A stretch of DNA of 64,000 nucleotides from Ectobius pallidus (GCA_964059195.1 CAXKWD010000004.1:120996043-121060042), one strand, 5' to 3'. Shown: positions 45,605-57,346, counted from the stretch's first letter. Notes: a model not told the origin generated them from the letters alone. Numbers and translations are program-made.

Positions 45605-46555
45605 ACTTAGGTTAATTGAAAGTGCTTGAATTAACAGAGATATGCACAATATTTAAAGTCTGTCAGAAATATGCCGTTAAAATGCCATAAATTAATTAAA
45701 TATGCACAAATATTTTAATGTGAAGCAAATAGGATGCGTTATCGCAAAACTAACAAAATTTAAAATTTGCAACAATATTCAAAATGAAACCATCTCTTTT
45801 TTGTTCTGTTTTCATGTCTTGTACACATTTTAACTCTAGCATGCAATGGAGTGCATTATTAAAAATATGTTTTTTCATAAATATCCGGGCAATAGTTATA
45901 ATACTGGTAATACTTCTTCGTGGTAATTACCATGGACATGGCATATTTTGATGACTTTGCATCATCTGCCTCTTTCTTTCAACTTCACTGATGGGAAGAT
46001 TGGGATAAACAAGGCTAGCCGTTAACGACGGTCTTCTCAACCGTAGTCGTTGTTTCCGTAATAAAATAACTCTGCCTTAACCGTTCGACGGTAAGAGCGA
46101 ACGTTGGGCCTACATAGAACTATTACCATACTATAAGCCTATAAGGTATGCAACTCACGACTGCTGCACTTCTGCGAAATAAGACAGGAAGCATCATTCG
46201 TTTTTATTTAAGCTTGAACAATGGCTTTTATTCCAAGTTCTGTGTCAGCTTGATCTAATTGAAGCAATCAAGAATAGAAGTTCAGCATCGGCAGACGTTC
46301 GCAAACATCACTATTCGTAGCTTCATTCGAATCAAGATGAATGTTAAGATCTCTCCCATAGATATTTTTTTAACGAACGATGCGTGTTAGAAACAGTTAC
46401 TTGGTTCGATTAGGAGTCAAGGCAGATTCTGTGAATCTTGGATTAAGCTAAAAGCCATAGCTAAACAACATAAATCCCTAATAGTAAAACACACTTTACT
46501 AAAATAGTTTTATTTCATGTAAACTAAATTCACTACTGTATATGTATGTATCTAG
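45605..46555. other. Unassigned
   Basis: No supported gene or repeat boundary. Confidence 0.4.
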
Positions 46556-46675
46556 TGTATTCTTATTGCTTATAGAACTATGTTAGGGCATTTGTTTGTT
46601 TCTTCTTTTCTGTATCTGGTTGTCTAAGGCCTTAACTCTGCCAGATTAAATAAAGATTTATTATTATTATTATAT
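46556..46675 (+). repeat. LINE 3' UTR and (ATT)n tail
   Basis: GCCTTAACTCTGCCAGATTAAATAAAG then ATT units (46656-46674). The same 3' end is found inverted at about 23540-23580. No coding part remains. Confidence 0.7.
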
Positions 46676-47340
46676 GCACCATTGGTAGCCCTGGTTTCAA
46701 CAAGGTAACTCGAATCGATTCATGGATGGTTGATTCATAGTAGGCCGTGATCTCGCAGCTGTTAGTTTTGTTTTTATACAACAACGCACGAAAGTAATTA
46801 TTATTTGTATAATCCGTTACATTTATGTTCATGGAATAGTCTTAATAAATCCAACTCGAGCTGACAAGTTTCATCAGATAAATTCGCTCGTCAACTCTCG
46901 TGGGATTACTTATGATAAAACGTTAGCTCGTTACTGGAAACGTAAGGCATAAATATGCAGAAATTAATACGTCACATTCTGCCTGCGAACAGAATAAACA
47001 CATTATTTTATACAACATAATTTGTTTGGAAATTGAAATTGGATGGATTAAAAACACAATTTCCATTTGGTGCAAGCCAGTTCGCGTGCTTTTAATCTTT
47101 TCTGATGTTAGCTTATCTGAATTAGGTTAAGTACTTCTCACACGCACTATCGGTAGCATTGGTTAGAATTTGGCACTCATTCGATCCATCGCTCATTTAG
47201 TATGCCATGATCTCACAGCTGACAGAATATTTATTTGATTTCAAAGTACAAAGTAAGAAAGTAATTATTATTTATAAAATCCGTTACATTTTATTCATGA
47301 AATAGTCAATAGATCTTCCTCGTGATTATAAAACCCCTAT
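46676..47340 (-). mobile_element. Family D copies, minus strand
   Basis: Two blocks on the minus strand start GACTATTCCATGAACATAAA (about 46845) and GACTATTTCATGAATAAAAT (about 47324). Each continues with TGTAACGGATT, the GTGATCTCACAGCTG region and CGATTCATGG-like words. The CGAGTTGGATTTATTAA boundary and AAACTTGTCAGCTCGAG lie between. Two tandem or nested copies. Confidence 0.7.
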
Positions 47341-47454
47341 TAGAAAATATGTGTTCGAAAGAAGACGAGCTAAAATATAAAAAAATCAGTACTTAATTAA
47401 AAATATAATGTGATACAAGAAAATTCCAAGGAAGTAAAGAAATAATTTGCTGTA

Positions 47455-47600
47455 GCGAATATTACACGAAAGTTTCAATTAGAAGAATATGAAAGCAGGG
47501 AAGAAGACAGAATTTGGTATTTAGAGGAAATTGAAAAAAATACCAAGGCAGGTGAACAAAGTAAAGTCCCTAACACCAAAAGTTTATCTCAACTACTGTA
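47455..47600 (+). pseudogene. Short charged coding-like relic, unidentified
   Basis: From about 47463 an open frame without Met reads RKFQLEEYESREEDRIWYLE and E-I-E-K-N-T-K-A-G-E-Q before a stop at 47600. Its composition (Glu/Lys/Arg-rich, helical) is unlike the Leu/Phe/Ile strings of chance frames here. I do not recognise the family. It could be a transposon or retrotransposon ORF scrap. Confidence 0.3.
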
Positions 47601-47609
47601 GAAGATCCA

Positions 47610-48765
47610 ACTACTATCAGAAATTACATCATTTGTCTCGTTCCACTTGACGCAACAACAAAGCGCAGGATGCTGAACTCTGAGAGCGTTTCCTAACTTG
47701 TTGAAACGTTGTTTGCCGCGGGCTGCAGATCCTCGTCCTCTTCGTTGTGAGAACTCCTACCTGCCGGCACTTGTGCCATTCTCAATTTAAATCCCACTTG
47801 ATTAGGTTTGGAATCTTTGTAACCTAGTTAAACCCAGTGCTACCAACTTCTTTCCAACTTTCTACTCCGTTCAAGGTGGACGCGTCCTCGCTGCAACATG
47901 CACTGCTATCTCCGGTATTCAGTGCCCCTTCTAAACATCTTATCTGCTTTATCTTAAAGTACCTTTTATAAGTGCAGTACAGAGGGGGAAGAGGGGGAAA
48001 TTCATGGAGTTCCAATCGTAAAAACAATTTTCTGCCCGTATCCAATTTTCCTTCGTTAATAATAATTGGACAGGAAAGCTTTCTCTGTGGGTTTTGAGAA
48101 CCTGCTGCTTCTGTTCAGTCTTATTATGAAATGCACAATAGGTGCGACTGTAAGCAGTATAATAATAATGAATAATTAGATATCGACCATTTTTACACAT
48201 AACTTCATTAGGTAAACCCATAGCTAACACTTTGTAGGTCATAAATGTATTATTGTTCTATAAATTATCTTTTTTAAATTATCTTATAGCTAACAGGACA
48301 GGTTGTCAATAATCTGAGTTCATGTATATTAAATTTGAATTTAAATTAACCTCGTGGTAAATTTGTTCATGGGCAAATCATTTTATATTGATGTTATCTT
48401 TTTCCCTCCATTTTTGTATTTAGGTCCTTATATAAAATATATTTTATAATTTTGTTTAGTATATAATTTACTGATAGTTTAAATTAGAGCAGTTTAGATC
48501 CGTACTTAGCCCATTTTCGACAGAGCATCTTTATAAAAGAGCTATTAACAATTAAGACCAGAGATGGTCAAACGTTGTACGTCGGAAAAAAAATCACCGT
48601 TATAAATAGCATCCAAATAAAATTCGGTAAGCAATTATCCAACATTGAAAAGGGTTATCACAGGCCGCAGTAATCGTACGCCACTCACAAATTGCAATCA
48701 TTAAATAATGATAGCATCTATAGGCCTACTACCCGGTAACTGGGTATACAAATTAGTATCACTAT
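47610..48765. other. Unassigned
   Basis: Locally less AT-rich at 47640-47800 but without motif. Overlapping minus-strand frames at 47824-48242 have no domain. Confidence 0.4.
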
Positions 48766-48768
48766 ATT

Positions 48769-48814
48769 ATTGTTATTATTATTATTATTATCATCATCAT
48801 CATCATCATCATCG
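48769..48814. repeat. (ATT)n(ATC)n microsatellite
   Basis: ATT units followed by ATC units; explains the poly-Asp/Asn frame on the minus strand. Confidence 0.95.
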
Positions 48815-48829
48815 TACCCGTCGTCATGA

Positions 48830-50300
48830 TTATCGTTGAACAATAGCCTATTTATATCAGAGACTAACATACTCGCCTTTGGAAATAAATATCCTTTCAT
48901 CTACAACACATCGAGATTTCCCTTTAAAAATACATTTCCATTTAAAATTTTCTCAAAACACAAAATGTCCCGTTTTGTTCACGTTAATAGTTCGGCCTAG
49001 AAGTGTAATTTTTTTTCTTCACTTTATCAATGGCATAATAATGACCAGAATTCACAAATCAGTCACTCACGAAAACTAATAATATCTTTATAAACATAAA
49101 ACGGCTTGTATTACCATCATCGGCGTATGCCAGTGTGCGATTTCTGACTTTACCGGTGGGGGATACCTAATAAGTTCTATACCAGAATTAATCATTTAAA
49201 TCCCCCCCAACACCCTTCAAATTTCACACTGATGTATGTCCCACGTTAAATAGGATCATCTTTACATTTTCAGCACTATAAGAAACATTTCATAACTGAA
49301 CATGGCAAAGATAAAGTAGTTATGTCTTGTGCGTTAAGTGTTTTCAACACTGGTCTTATCTAGAAGAAAAGTTGTATTCATCCTCCGGCTGTCTGGTGCT
49401 GTTGAGACTTTGTCGGTCCAGTAGCTCATGACCTGTCAGATTGTGTTATAAAGTGGCTTCCCTTCTGTAAGTTTATTTTATATCTTGTTTCCCCACTAAT
49501 GACAAGTTAGGTTACAGATTAGTAGGCCTACATACATTATTACTTATCTTATCACTAACACGATTAACGTTAGTATAGCTTGTACTATATTTTATTTATT
49601 GCTCCAAAACATCATACTCCGTTTTAGTACTCGATATGTTAACCTTTTCACTGCTACTGACATAAATTCGTCGCCTCCAAAATTGTACAAAAGCAGACAT
49701 AAGATTAAGGGGGCCATAAATGTTGGGAACTAAGGTTTAGCTGAAATGCTTCATTTTTCGTAACCTTGTGATATGACATGCTCTTTACTACTTCTACAAT
49801 TACCTACTATTTCAAGATTTTTTGCACGACTTAACTAATTAGTGGTACTTACGAATATTGTTGCCGTGGATCGTAAGTTGACATTCCCGCACGCAATCTT
49901 GTTGCTATGGAAACAAAACAAATTTCCGTGCGGTAAGAGTTCCGTGTGGTAAGAATTTACTTACGGCACTCGTCATAATACATGCCTTTATGGACAAGGC
50001 CTCCCAGGACAAATATTCGGTTCCCATGACACAAACACATGCGAAATACTTTCTGAAGTATAACATCCATCTTCAATAGTGTAGCCTATATACATAATAT
50101 TTTCAGCTAATATCTCAATTAATATAAATAAATTGATATAAATAATCATCGTGCAAAAAATAGCATGCAATACTCGTGCCGTAAGCGCATAACGGATCTC
50201 GGAAATTGAAAAAACTCGGCGCAAGCGCCTCGTTTTTTCAAACTCTTTCCTCGATCCGTATGCACCGCTTACGGCACTTGTATCGCAATATACTATAGTT
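48830..50300. other. Unassigned
   Basis: No supported feature. The 129-codon minus-strand frame at 49988-50377 runs into a repeat and has no recognisable domain. Confidence 0.4.
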
Positions 50301-50310
50301 AAACTGTTGC

Positions 50311-50889
50311 AGTTACGGGTAATTCCATGAGAGATTACGAGTTTAACGATATATTTGCGAGAGCGAAGTTCGAGCAAATTTATCTGATGAAACTCGTAAT
50401 CTCAGGTAAGATTTATTAAGACTATTCCATGAATAAAATGTAACGGATTTTGTAAATGATTATTTTCTTACTTTTCTGTCAATATTCTTTCAGCAGTTCG
50501 TTCACGGTATAAGTTACTAAATTAATGAACAGTCCATGAATCGATTCGACGAAAGGGTCGTTGTTGCTTACATCAGAAAGCTATAAAAGCACACGAACTG
50601 GACTGCACCGAATCCATTTACATTTTTACTATTTAAATTTCTAAACAAGTTACGTTGTACAAAATAATGCGTTTTTATTCTATTCACTGGCAGCATGTGA
50701 CGTATTAATCACTGCATTTGATGCCTTACATGTCCAGTAACGAGCTGACATTTTGTTACATAAAATTGCATCCTTGCGACCCTAGGAAGCATATTATAAT
50801 ATAAACTATCGTGATTGTTCTATATCCGAGGCATTGCTAATCAATTATTAATCAATATCGAATAAGCGGGGTATGAATGGAATAGTTAT
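50311..50889 (+). mobile_element. Family D copy with stem-loop head
   Basis: The head is a stem: GAGATTACGAGTTT (50330-50343) pairs with AAACTCGTAATCTC (50389-50402). The TIR-bounded part starts GACTATTCCATGAATAAAAT (50418) and ends GTATGAATGGAATAGT (50872-50887). The interior matches 57440-57965. Confidence 0.75.
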
Positions 50890-50894
50890 AAAAT

Positions 50895-51475
50895 GGCAAC
50901 TATGTTTCGTGCACTGAAAGACCGTTTCCATGGTAATGTCTACAAATGTCAATATTTCTAAGCGATTCTTTTTTCTATTTCTAAATGTCATATGAACAGC
51001 ATTGTCTTCAAAGTTTGGAATATCTACAGTATCAATATTTTCTTGATCAATTGCATTTCTTTCACATTAAAAATATTTGTTTATAAACTATGAATGTGAA
51101 ATCAGTGATTGTAGATGGTGTTTTCACATGATTTTAACCCAAACAGACAGAAATAAGAATCACTCAGAAATATTGATACTTGTGGAAATTATCACGGAAA
51201 CGATATTTCAGTGTCCGAATTATGACTCCATTTTTTAATGATAACTGCCCGTTAACTGTAATAGTTTGATTAATTCTGAAAATAGTATGCAATTGTAGAA
51301 GTAGCCTAGTTTATGAAGAGCATATCAGATTACAGGGTTGTGGAGGAATTCATTGCAGAGAAAAAATAATGAATTTCATCGATTTCTCAGAACCCAAACC
51401 TGTATGTCCCCCTTAAACGAGTAATTATTATTTATGTTAAAATGTAAGAATGTTGATCCACGTGCTATGGTTGTC
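50895..51475. other. Unassigned
   Basis: No supported feature. Confidence 0.4.
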
Positions 51476-51483
51476 TTTCATGG

Positions 51484-51752
51484 CAGAGGCGTAACGAGGG
51501 GGGGGGGGGGGTTGGGGGTTTGAACCCCCCCCCATTAATTAAAAAAAGGAAAATTGTACAATTCTTTTAAGTCTGATTATAAATTACTTAATACGAGTAT
51601 AAAGCGTGGGAAGCTTAAAACTCGTTATTGTGCATCTTAATTTTTAAAATTTTCCGGGGGAGGACCCCCTCTCCCCCCTCTCCCTGGGGGGGTATCCCAT
51701 ATCCCCAGACGTTATAACCCCCTCCCATGTGGTCGGCCTGGTTACGCCTATG
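51484..51752 (-). mobile_element. hAT-type MITE (CATAGGCGTAAC family), copy 2
   Basis: TSD TTTCATGG lies at 51476-51483 and 51753-51760. The ends CAGAGGCGTAAC and GTTACGCCTATG are in inverted orientation relative to copy 1 at 25613-25861. The internal words (AAGCTTAAAACTCGTTATTG, TTTTAAAATTTTCCGGGGG) are the complement of copy 1. Confidence 0.93.
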
Positions 51753-51910
51753 TTTCATGGAAATTAGCTACTCCAATTGAATGTTCTTCATTAATTTTAT
51801 ACTTACAGCTCATGATGACTTTACTTTATGATTGCCTTATTATCATTGTTAAATTCAGTTCTGAAAGGTAATAAAGCAATAACAAATAGCCTGTGTTATA
51901 AGTCTAAGGT

Positions 51911-52345
51911 ACGCCATGGTGTTGTGGTTGAGGATCTGTGCTACAAACCGGAAGATTATGGGTTCGATCACCGATGAGGTCGTTGGAATTTTTCAATTGG
52001 TCTAATCCTTCTAGTGGCACTATGGCCCTGGGTTTGAGTCAGTCTCTAAAAGAAATGAATACCAGGAGCAATTCTGGGAGTAAAGGCGGCCGGTGCGTTA
52101 GGCTGACAACCTTCATGTACCGAATGTCTAAAAATCTGGGATCCTCAACCTCGTTCACGTTCCGAATGTCTAAAAACCCGAGATCCTCAATCTCCCTTTT
52201 CAATTGGTCTAAAACTTCTTGTGGCACTATGACCCAGGGGTTGACTCAGCCTCTAAAAGAAATGAATACCAGGAGCAATTCTGGAAGTAAAGGCGGCCGG
52301 TGCGTAAGGTTCACAACCCTTAGGGCCTCCATGGCCTGTATAGGG
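51911..52345 (+). repeat. SINE family E with internal duplication
   Basis: The head GGTGTTGTGGTTGAGGATCT with B box GGGTTCGATCACC is followed by a body (GGCACTATGGCCCTGGG, GAGTCAGTCTCTAAAAGAAA, TACCAGGAGCAATTCTGG, AAAGGCGGCCGGTGCGT). The body occurs a second time at about 52200-52345 (GGCACTATGACCCAGGGG...). The 172-codon frame across it is spurious: it simply repeats the same translation twice. Confidence 0.85.
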
Positions 52346-52349
52346 AAAA

Positions 52350-53320
52350 CTTTACACTTTAGTGGTAAAATTTTGCCATTGCTGCCTCAGTTGGTTGCGT
52401 TGAACACAAGTCACTGGTTCATACATTGCTCAGGACGATATGTTATTCAGGAATAAGGGCCGATGTCATAAAACTTGCTTTTGAGATAACTGACTTTGAA
52501 GCCTCAGTAAAAGTAACATTTTTTGCTCAGAACTTCCGACATTGGCCTGTAAGGTTTCTGTGTAGAATAATAGCAACAGACATTGGCACTTTTATTATAC
52601 GAAAGATAAAGGCTAGCTGAGCTCAGTAATGCATAGATCTCATTTTTGCAAGAAATTGACATTGGTCCTTTTAGAACCAAGCCACAGATATATTCAGTGA
52701 AACATTGTTTCCGCCTCTGGTATTTCTATCTCTATTAACATTCTTAATCCTAATTCATCAGTCACCTGAGTATTGCAGTGTACCATGCCATCAATGTAGG
52801 GTTCGGAAAAACACCGAAAGATGCTGAATTCTCACATTTAATGTGACAAAGAACAGTAGCCTATATTATATCGGTATTTAAAGGTGAAAAGTTGGTTTCA
52901 CAGTACAGTATAGGCTATGCGTATGATGCACACCTAAACTATAAATTCGAAATATGCATAAGTTCATTTTTCGCAAAAAGTGGAGTTAGTAAGCTACACT
53001 CGAATACTGCCGAATTCTCTGAGCAGCAAAGAAGATTGACGTCGCGACAAATTTGCCCCTATCATACCCTTCTTGATACTGCGAAACACGAATAATTAAA
53101 TGCACATGGCTGAGTAGGGTCGGAAGATCTCCATATGGTAAATGGCTTTGTCCATTAGATACGCGTATCTTGCATAGAAATCAGCATAATTTCAATTATT
53201 TTGATCTTGGTTCTCTTACTATTATGGTTTGAAGACTGCTCTTGTCCAAATAATACTAGGAATAATATTTTAATTATAAATGTAATTCTAAGTATTCAAA
53301 TTTACTAATCCTTCTCCTTT
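52350..53320. other. Unassigned
   Basis: No supported feature. Confidence 0.4.
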
Positions 53321-53334
53321 CTTCTTTTTTCAGG

Positions 53335-53545
53335 TGAGTGAAGTTTGCTGACATGCAATGTTCTAAACAACTGATTCTGAGTCCAGTTCTTCTGCTTTAA
53401 AGTGAGTAAACTGAAGAAGAAGTATTGAACACTTACTCAGTGTTCACCGAAGTGTTGTGGTATAGGCCTACGTGTACATCATGACCCTAATTTCTGGTTA
53501 CCGTTTTTATTAATTTTGTAATAAAGAGCATCATTCTGAATTGCA
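53335..53545 (+). other. Candidate 3'-terminal exon (splice acceptor, polyA signal)
   Basis: A long pyrimidine tract ending CTTCTTTTTTCAG (to 53332-53334) is a strong 3' splice site pattern. AATAAA follows at 53520-53525 with a T/GT-rich stretch after it. No long open frame lies between, so it would be a non-coding terminal exon. Both signals occur by chance in AT-rich DNA, so this is weak. Confidence 0.2.
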
Positions 53546-53789
53546 GCAATAATATTGATGTGCATTTTTATACAACATTATTACAGTTGCGATGTTTACC
53601 TCCTCCAGAGATTGAAAAAGAACACAACAATTGAAAATATGCAAGTATAAATTAATTTTGATACTTAAAACAAATCTCAAGAGTTAAGCTGCAGATCGAT
53701 TCATTAAATAGGGCTTACGAAATAACAAAGACTAAAGTTTGATAAGCATAGGCTACATGTGAAGGACTATGTGGATAGTGTTATTTGTC

Positions 53790-54262
53790 AAAGCCCAGTG
53801 TATTGCAACTTCCAATATATGAGCACTGTAAAAACAATACTGTTGTCATGAGAACTGATTTTCATCTGATAAATTCTAATATTCTCGTATTATCATAAAA
53901 TAGGCGCTAAATTTGGCACTACTCCGGTACCGGTCAACCGATGTGGTAAAAAATAAATAGGCTTCGTCCCATGCATGCTATAAATGTGTATAGGCCTACC
54001 AAGTTTCATGGAAATCCTATAAAGCGTATTTGAGTTATGGCCCGTGCAGACACACGGACGGACGGACAGACATTTTCTGTCGACCATACAATCTCATAAA
54101 GTACCATGCTGTCACTTAATAATGTAATTTAATAAACGTGATAAACTGATGAGAGTATCTAGTACATATTTCTAATAGGTTGCTACTTGCGCTTCACCAT
54201 AAGTTTCTATAAAACTGATTAAGAATCGAATGAGGTAAACTGATGTAACAAAGTGCCAGATG
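53790..54262 (-). repeat. Copy of the 27382-28259 element, one internal unit
   Basis: On the minus strand: AAGTGACAGCATGGTACTTT, the (GTCC)n stretch, CATAACTCAAATACGCTTTA, TTTCCATGAAACTTGG and GGTTGACCGGTACCGGAGTA. Only one ~155-bp unit is present where the 27-kb copy has three. CAAAGTGCCAG at 54244-54254 is another terminus. Confidence 0.75.
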
Positions 54263-54754
54263 GAGTTAATAGACCATATTTAAGAAGCTATTGGGCTTTA
54301 GACCACGGTTTCTTGAGAAAGTTTGATAAGCATATGTGAAGGAATAAGTGGGATAACCTCAGAATATTAACAGAACGAATTTACAACAAATTCCTCACTT
54401 CAGCAACAGGATTATTGCTTTATTTTTGTCAAAATATCTGAAGCCTTACAAATGCGGCATACGCAATCAAAAAACAAAACCAAAAAATCAAAGTTTGTTT
54501 GGTAGGGAAAAAATTAAAAATCAGGACCTTTTTTATATATTTGTTTTCCATCACTTACAAGCTATAAGCTACAAGCATGCCAAATTTCAAGTTTCTGACT
54601 CGTCTGAAAGTAGACAAACAATAATTACGTTAGTGAATGAGTTGGCCACGCGGTATTGTATTATCCTTCGGATGTCCATGCGTTAAAAACAAGACTTGTT
54701 TATTTGTTTATTTCGTTCAAGTTGAAATGAGTACTACATGAATAGTTTTCTAAA

Positions 54755-54835
54755 CAGACACACGGACGGACAGACAGACATTTCCCGTCGACCATACATT
54801 GTCATAAAGTACTGTGAAATAATTGGGCCTACTTA
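54755..54835 (-). repeat. Fragment of the same element
   Basis: GACACACGGACGGACAGACA, then CATTTCCCGTCGACCATACA and TCATAAAGTACTGTGAAATA, matches 54048-54115. Confidence 0.7.
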
Positions 54836-55254
54836 CATTAATCGGTGTTCTCTGGCAGTGGTGTAACTCCCAAATCCAAATCATATCACTGGCTTGACTG
54901 GCTTAACACTGGTTTGACTTCCATATCGGAACCAGCATCAGTGGCATACCAACAGTGATGGGGTCCTGGGGCGTTAATCAGTATGTGGGTCTACCCTCTA
55001 CACAAACATACTTTAGACTAGTAAGCTCCCTATTTCATTATATTTATGTGGACCCTGAATAAACTATTTAATAATGGAACACCATTTTTTTTTTTAAATT
55101 TGGGATTCGCTTGTTTATTATGCATCAGGCAACTTTACTTTTTTACCATAAGTTTGCTTACATGTTAGAGTACCAGTACCAACACTGACCGGCGGATATC
55201 CACGTTAGTAAACAATTCCTTCGGTCATGGATCAAATGAAAAAATAGGACAACA

Positions 55255-55639
55255 AAGTAGAGTCCCGCTATTCCGAACTAATTGGGACCGAACACCGTTC
55301 GGTTTAGCGGGAATTCGGAATAGGTGGATATCATGAATAATATCAACGTATTGACTTGCTAAGGCGTAAATTAAGTGCGGGGAATTGTATAAATGGACCC
55401 GACATGTGCTGTAAGTAACCAGTTTTCATTCCAATTTGGTTTCAGGCGTTTTCATCAAGCTTATGCCCTATGTATTTCTCTATTTAACTTCTTTGTATAG
55501 CAATAAATGTACGTTTTTTCACGAACGTCTTTTTAATTTCGCCTGTTTTTAAGTTTAAAAAATTGGTATTTTTTCTGAACTCTGTTCGGAATAGGCGGAT
55601 TTTTTAAATAGCGGGGTTCGGAATAGCGGGATTCTACTG
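55255..55639. mobile_element. Pogo/Tigger-like MITE
   Basis: The ends AAGTAGAGTCCCGCTATTCC and (inverted) CAGTAGAATCCCGCTATTCC are TIRs of about 25 bp, with TA directly outside the right end (55640-55641). GAATCCCGCTATTCCGAAC resembles the CAGTAGAA.C.CG..TATCCG ends of pogo/Tigger elements of the Tc1/mariner superfamily. GCGGG/TTCGGAATAG words are repeated just inside both ends. No transposase. Confidence 0.8.
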
Positions 55640-55644
55640 TAGTT

Positions 55645-55995
55645 GTGATTTCACAATATTATTTTATGTACAAAAGAAAGAAACTTCAAACAGCGAACAG
55701 CAAAAATTTTAAAAGTAGATAATAATAGACTAAACGGTACATAATCTAAAAATCTTTCAAGCGAGTTTTTCCTTTTGCAAATTTTGTTTATACGTAATCG
55801 AAATTGCCTCGTTTTGCAACAGAGTTCTCAATTGATATTAGGGCTAAGCTTTGCGAACGAGATTGCCCTCTCTTCTCCTTCTCGTCGGGGCTTATACTAT
55901 ATTACATTGGGCCTACGGTACTTCCGATATGATTGTTTCTAACCTGCTTTTTTTTTTTTATTTAATTCATTCTTTTGAACATGTTTCATAAACAT
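55645..55995. other. Unassigned
   Basis: No supported feature. Confidence 0.4.
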
Positions 55996-55999
55996 ACAC

Positions 56000-56190
56000 T
56001 CAGCCTCGTGATTCAAACTGAGGAGCTACTTGATAAAGAAGTAGCGGCTCCGGTTCTGTAAGCCATCAATAATGACCATGGGTGTTGGCATGCTGACCAC
56101 ATGACACCCCCCCCCCCCAATCCTGCCATATGTCTATGGGAGATGACGCAACGGTTGGATGGCAGGCCTAATCCTACAAGGGATATAGCG
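56000..56190 (+). repeat. SINE family F, copy 2
   Basis: GATTCAAACTGAGGAGCTAC, GAAGTAGCGGCTCCGG, ATGGGTGTTGGCATGCTGAC and a C run (56106-56118), then AATCCTGCCATATG. Colinear with 33888-34035 (inverse) and 63905-64000. Confidence 0.8.
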
Positions 56191-56565
56191 CCATGTAATT
56201 TAGTTTTTAATTGAACGAATTGGTTCATGGAAAAGTGAGCAAGATAAAATTCTAGGATATTATGAAAAACGGACACACACAATTTAGTAATTTAACGAAT
56301 TACATAACTCATTATACTGGATATCATTTCTTTGGTACCTACAAAACTAATAAGTGGGTGTGATATGGAAAGTCGTTGGTGTGTAGGAAACAATTCATAT
56401 TTGAAATAAAAATAGCGTGTGGGAATACGGAAAAGTTGAGCGTAAGGGTAATATTGATTTAAATTAGGTATATTGAGTCAACCCATTCACACAAGGAAAG
56501 CGTTGAGAAGTTGAATGGGCGGCTCACCTGGTATTGCAGAGTGGGCGGTACTCGCCGAGACCAGC

Positions 56566-56600
56566 TCAGTCGAGGCCGGTATTTCGTGCTGAGTGGTTGT
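56566..56600 (+). promoter_or_regulatory. Candidate core promoter: Inr TCAGT with DPE at +28
   Basis: TCAGT (56566-56570) is the arthropod initiator core, with A at 56568 as +1. GGTTGT at 56595-56600 falls exactly at +28 to +33 and fits the DPE consensus RGWYVT. No TATA box is seen at -30, as usual for DPE promoters. The surrounding 150 bp is CpG-richer than the flanks and is followed by a spliceable coding exon. The consensus is established for Drosophila; its use here is inferred. Confidence 0.5.
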
Positions 56601-56636
56601 GTTTGTGTTTCAAGTGTTGTGAAGTGAAGTGATGAC

Positions 56637-56685
56637 ATGACTGTGTATAGGCGTCCGGGCAGCGGCCTCAGCCTCAGTGTCTTGG
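56637..56685 (+). CDS. Candidate first coding exon of a host gene
   Basis: ATG at 56637 opens MTVYRRPGSGLSLSVL, 16 codons plus one base, ending at TTGG before GTACGT (56686-56691), a fair 5' splice site; the exon would end in phase 1. It lies 69 nt downstream of the Inr +1. An ATG five bases upstream (56632) gives only Met-Thr-stop, a minimal overlapping upstream ORF. Base composition (GC-rich, CpGs) contrasts with the flanks. If unspliced, the frame stops after 28 codons. No domain is recognisable in 16 residues, and no downstream exon was found in the remaining 7.3 kb, so the first intron would be long. Confidence 0.35.
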
Positions 56686-56699
56686 GTACGTATCTCTTC

Positions 56700-57340
56700 A
56701 CATTCTTCCATGAAAAACGTTGAAAGATAACGTAGCTGCAGGGAGTGCCATCTGGTGTCAAATAAATATGCAAATAAATACTTAATTGCTGTTGCAGAAC
56801 AAATCTAGTTGTAGTACAGGTTATTATTGTGTAGATCACGTTTTGTTCTCGACTCATAGACGTTTCTGGCGGGTAATTCTTAAAACTCGGACATCCATGA
56901 AAATTCATTGTTAATAAGGAAATACTGTAAACGTATTAATTATTGTTACCAAGTGCTTGTATTATGTAAGCGGATTTATTAAGACTAACAGAATAAAATG
57001 TAACAGATTATTGATTACTTTCTTATCTATGATGTTTAAAATCAAATCACCATTTTGTCAGCTGTCAGACCATGGTGTATAAAATAATAAACAATCGAAT
57101 GTTTATGCCAACAGTGGGAATGAGAAAATAGTTAACCTCAAAATTAAGATAAGCTCAGGACAAAACACATTTTTCAAGAAGATAATTTGTTTGTAAACTG
57201 ACACTAAATGAATGTGCAGTAATTATAAACACAGTTTTCAAATTAGAATGTTGAGGAATTCGAGATAGTTGACGTTCTTATTAATCCCTGCATAATCTTT
57301 TGATACTACGTATAATGATTCAGTAATGAGCTGATTTTTC
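56700..57340. other. Putative intron; includes a family D fragment at about 56969-57120
   Basis: GGATTTATTAAGACTAACAG, AATAAAATGTAACAGATT and CAGCTGTCAGACCATGGTGT match family D. The remainder is unassigned. Confidence 0.5.
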
Positions 57341-57346
57341 ATAGGT

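Noticed and set aside
48718..48900. Asp/Asn-rich minus-strand peptide
   Set aside because: Translation of an (ATT)n(ATC)n microsatellite.
49988..50377. 129-codon minus-strand frame
   Set aside because: No domain; its N-terminal part lies in the stem-loop leader of family D.
51938..52456. 172-codon plus-strand frame
   Set aside because: It is the translation of a SINE body that occurs twice in tandem; the protein repeat follows from the DNA repeat.
56459..56908. 149-codon minus-strand frame over the promoter region
   Set aside because: Shadow frame in a GC-richer island; no motif, and the plus strand shows promoter, ATG and donor.
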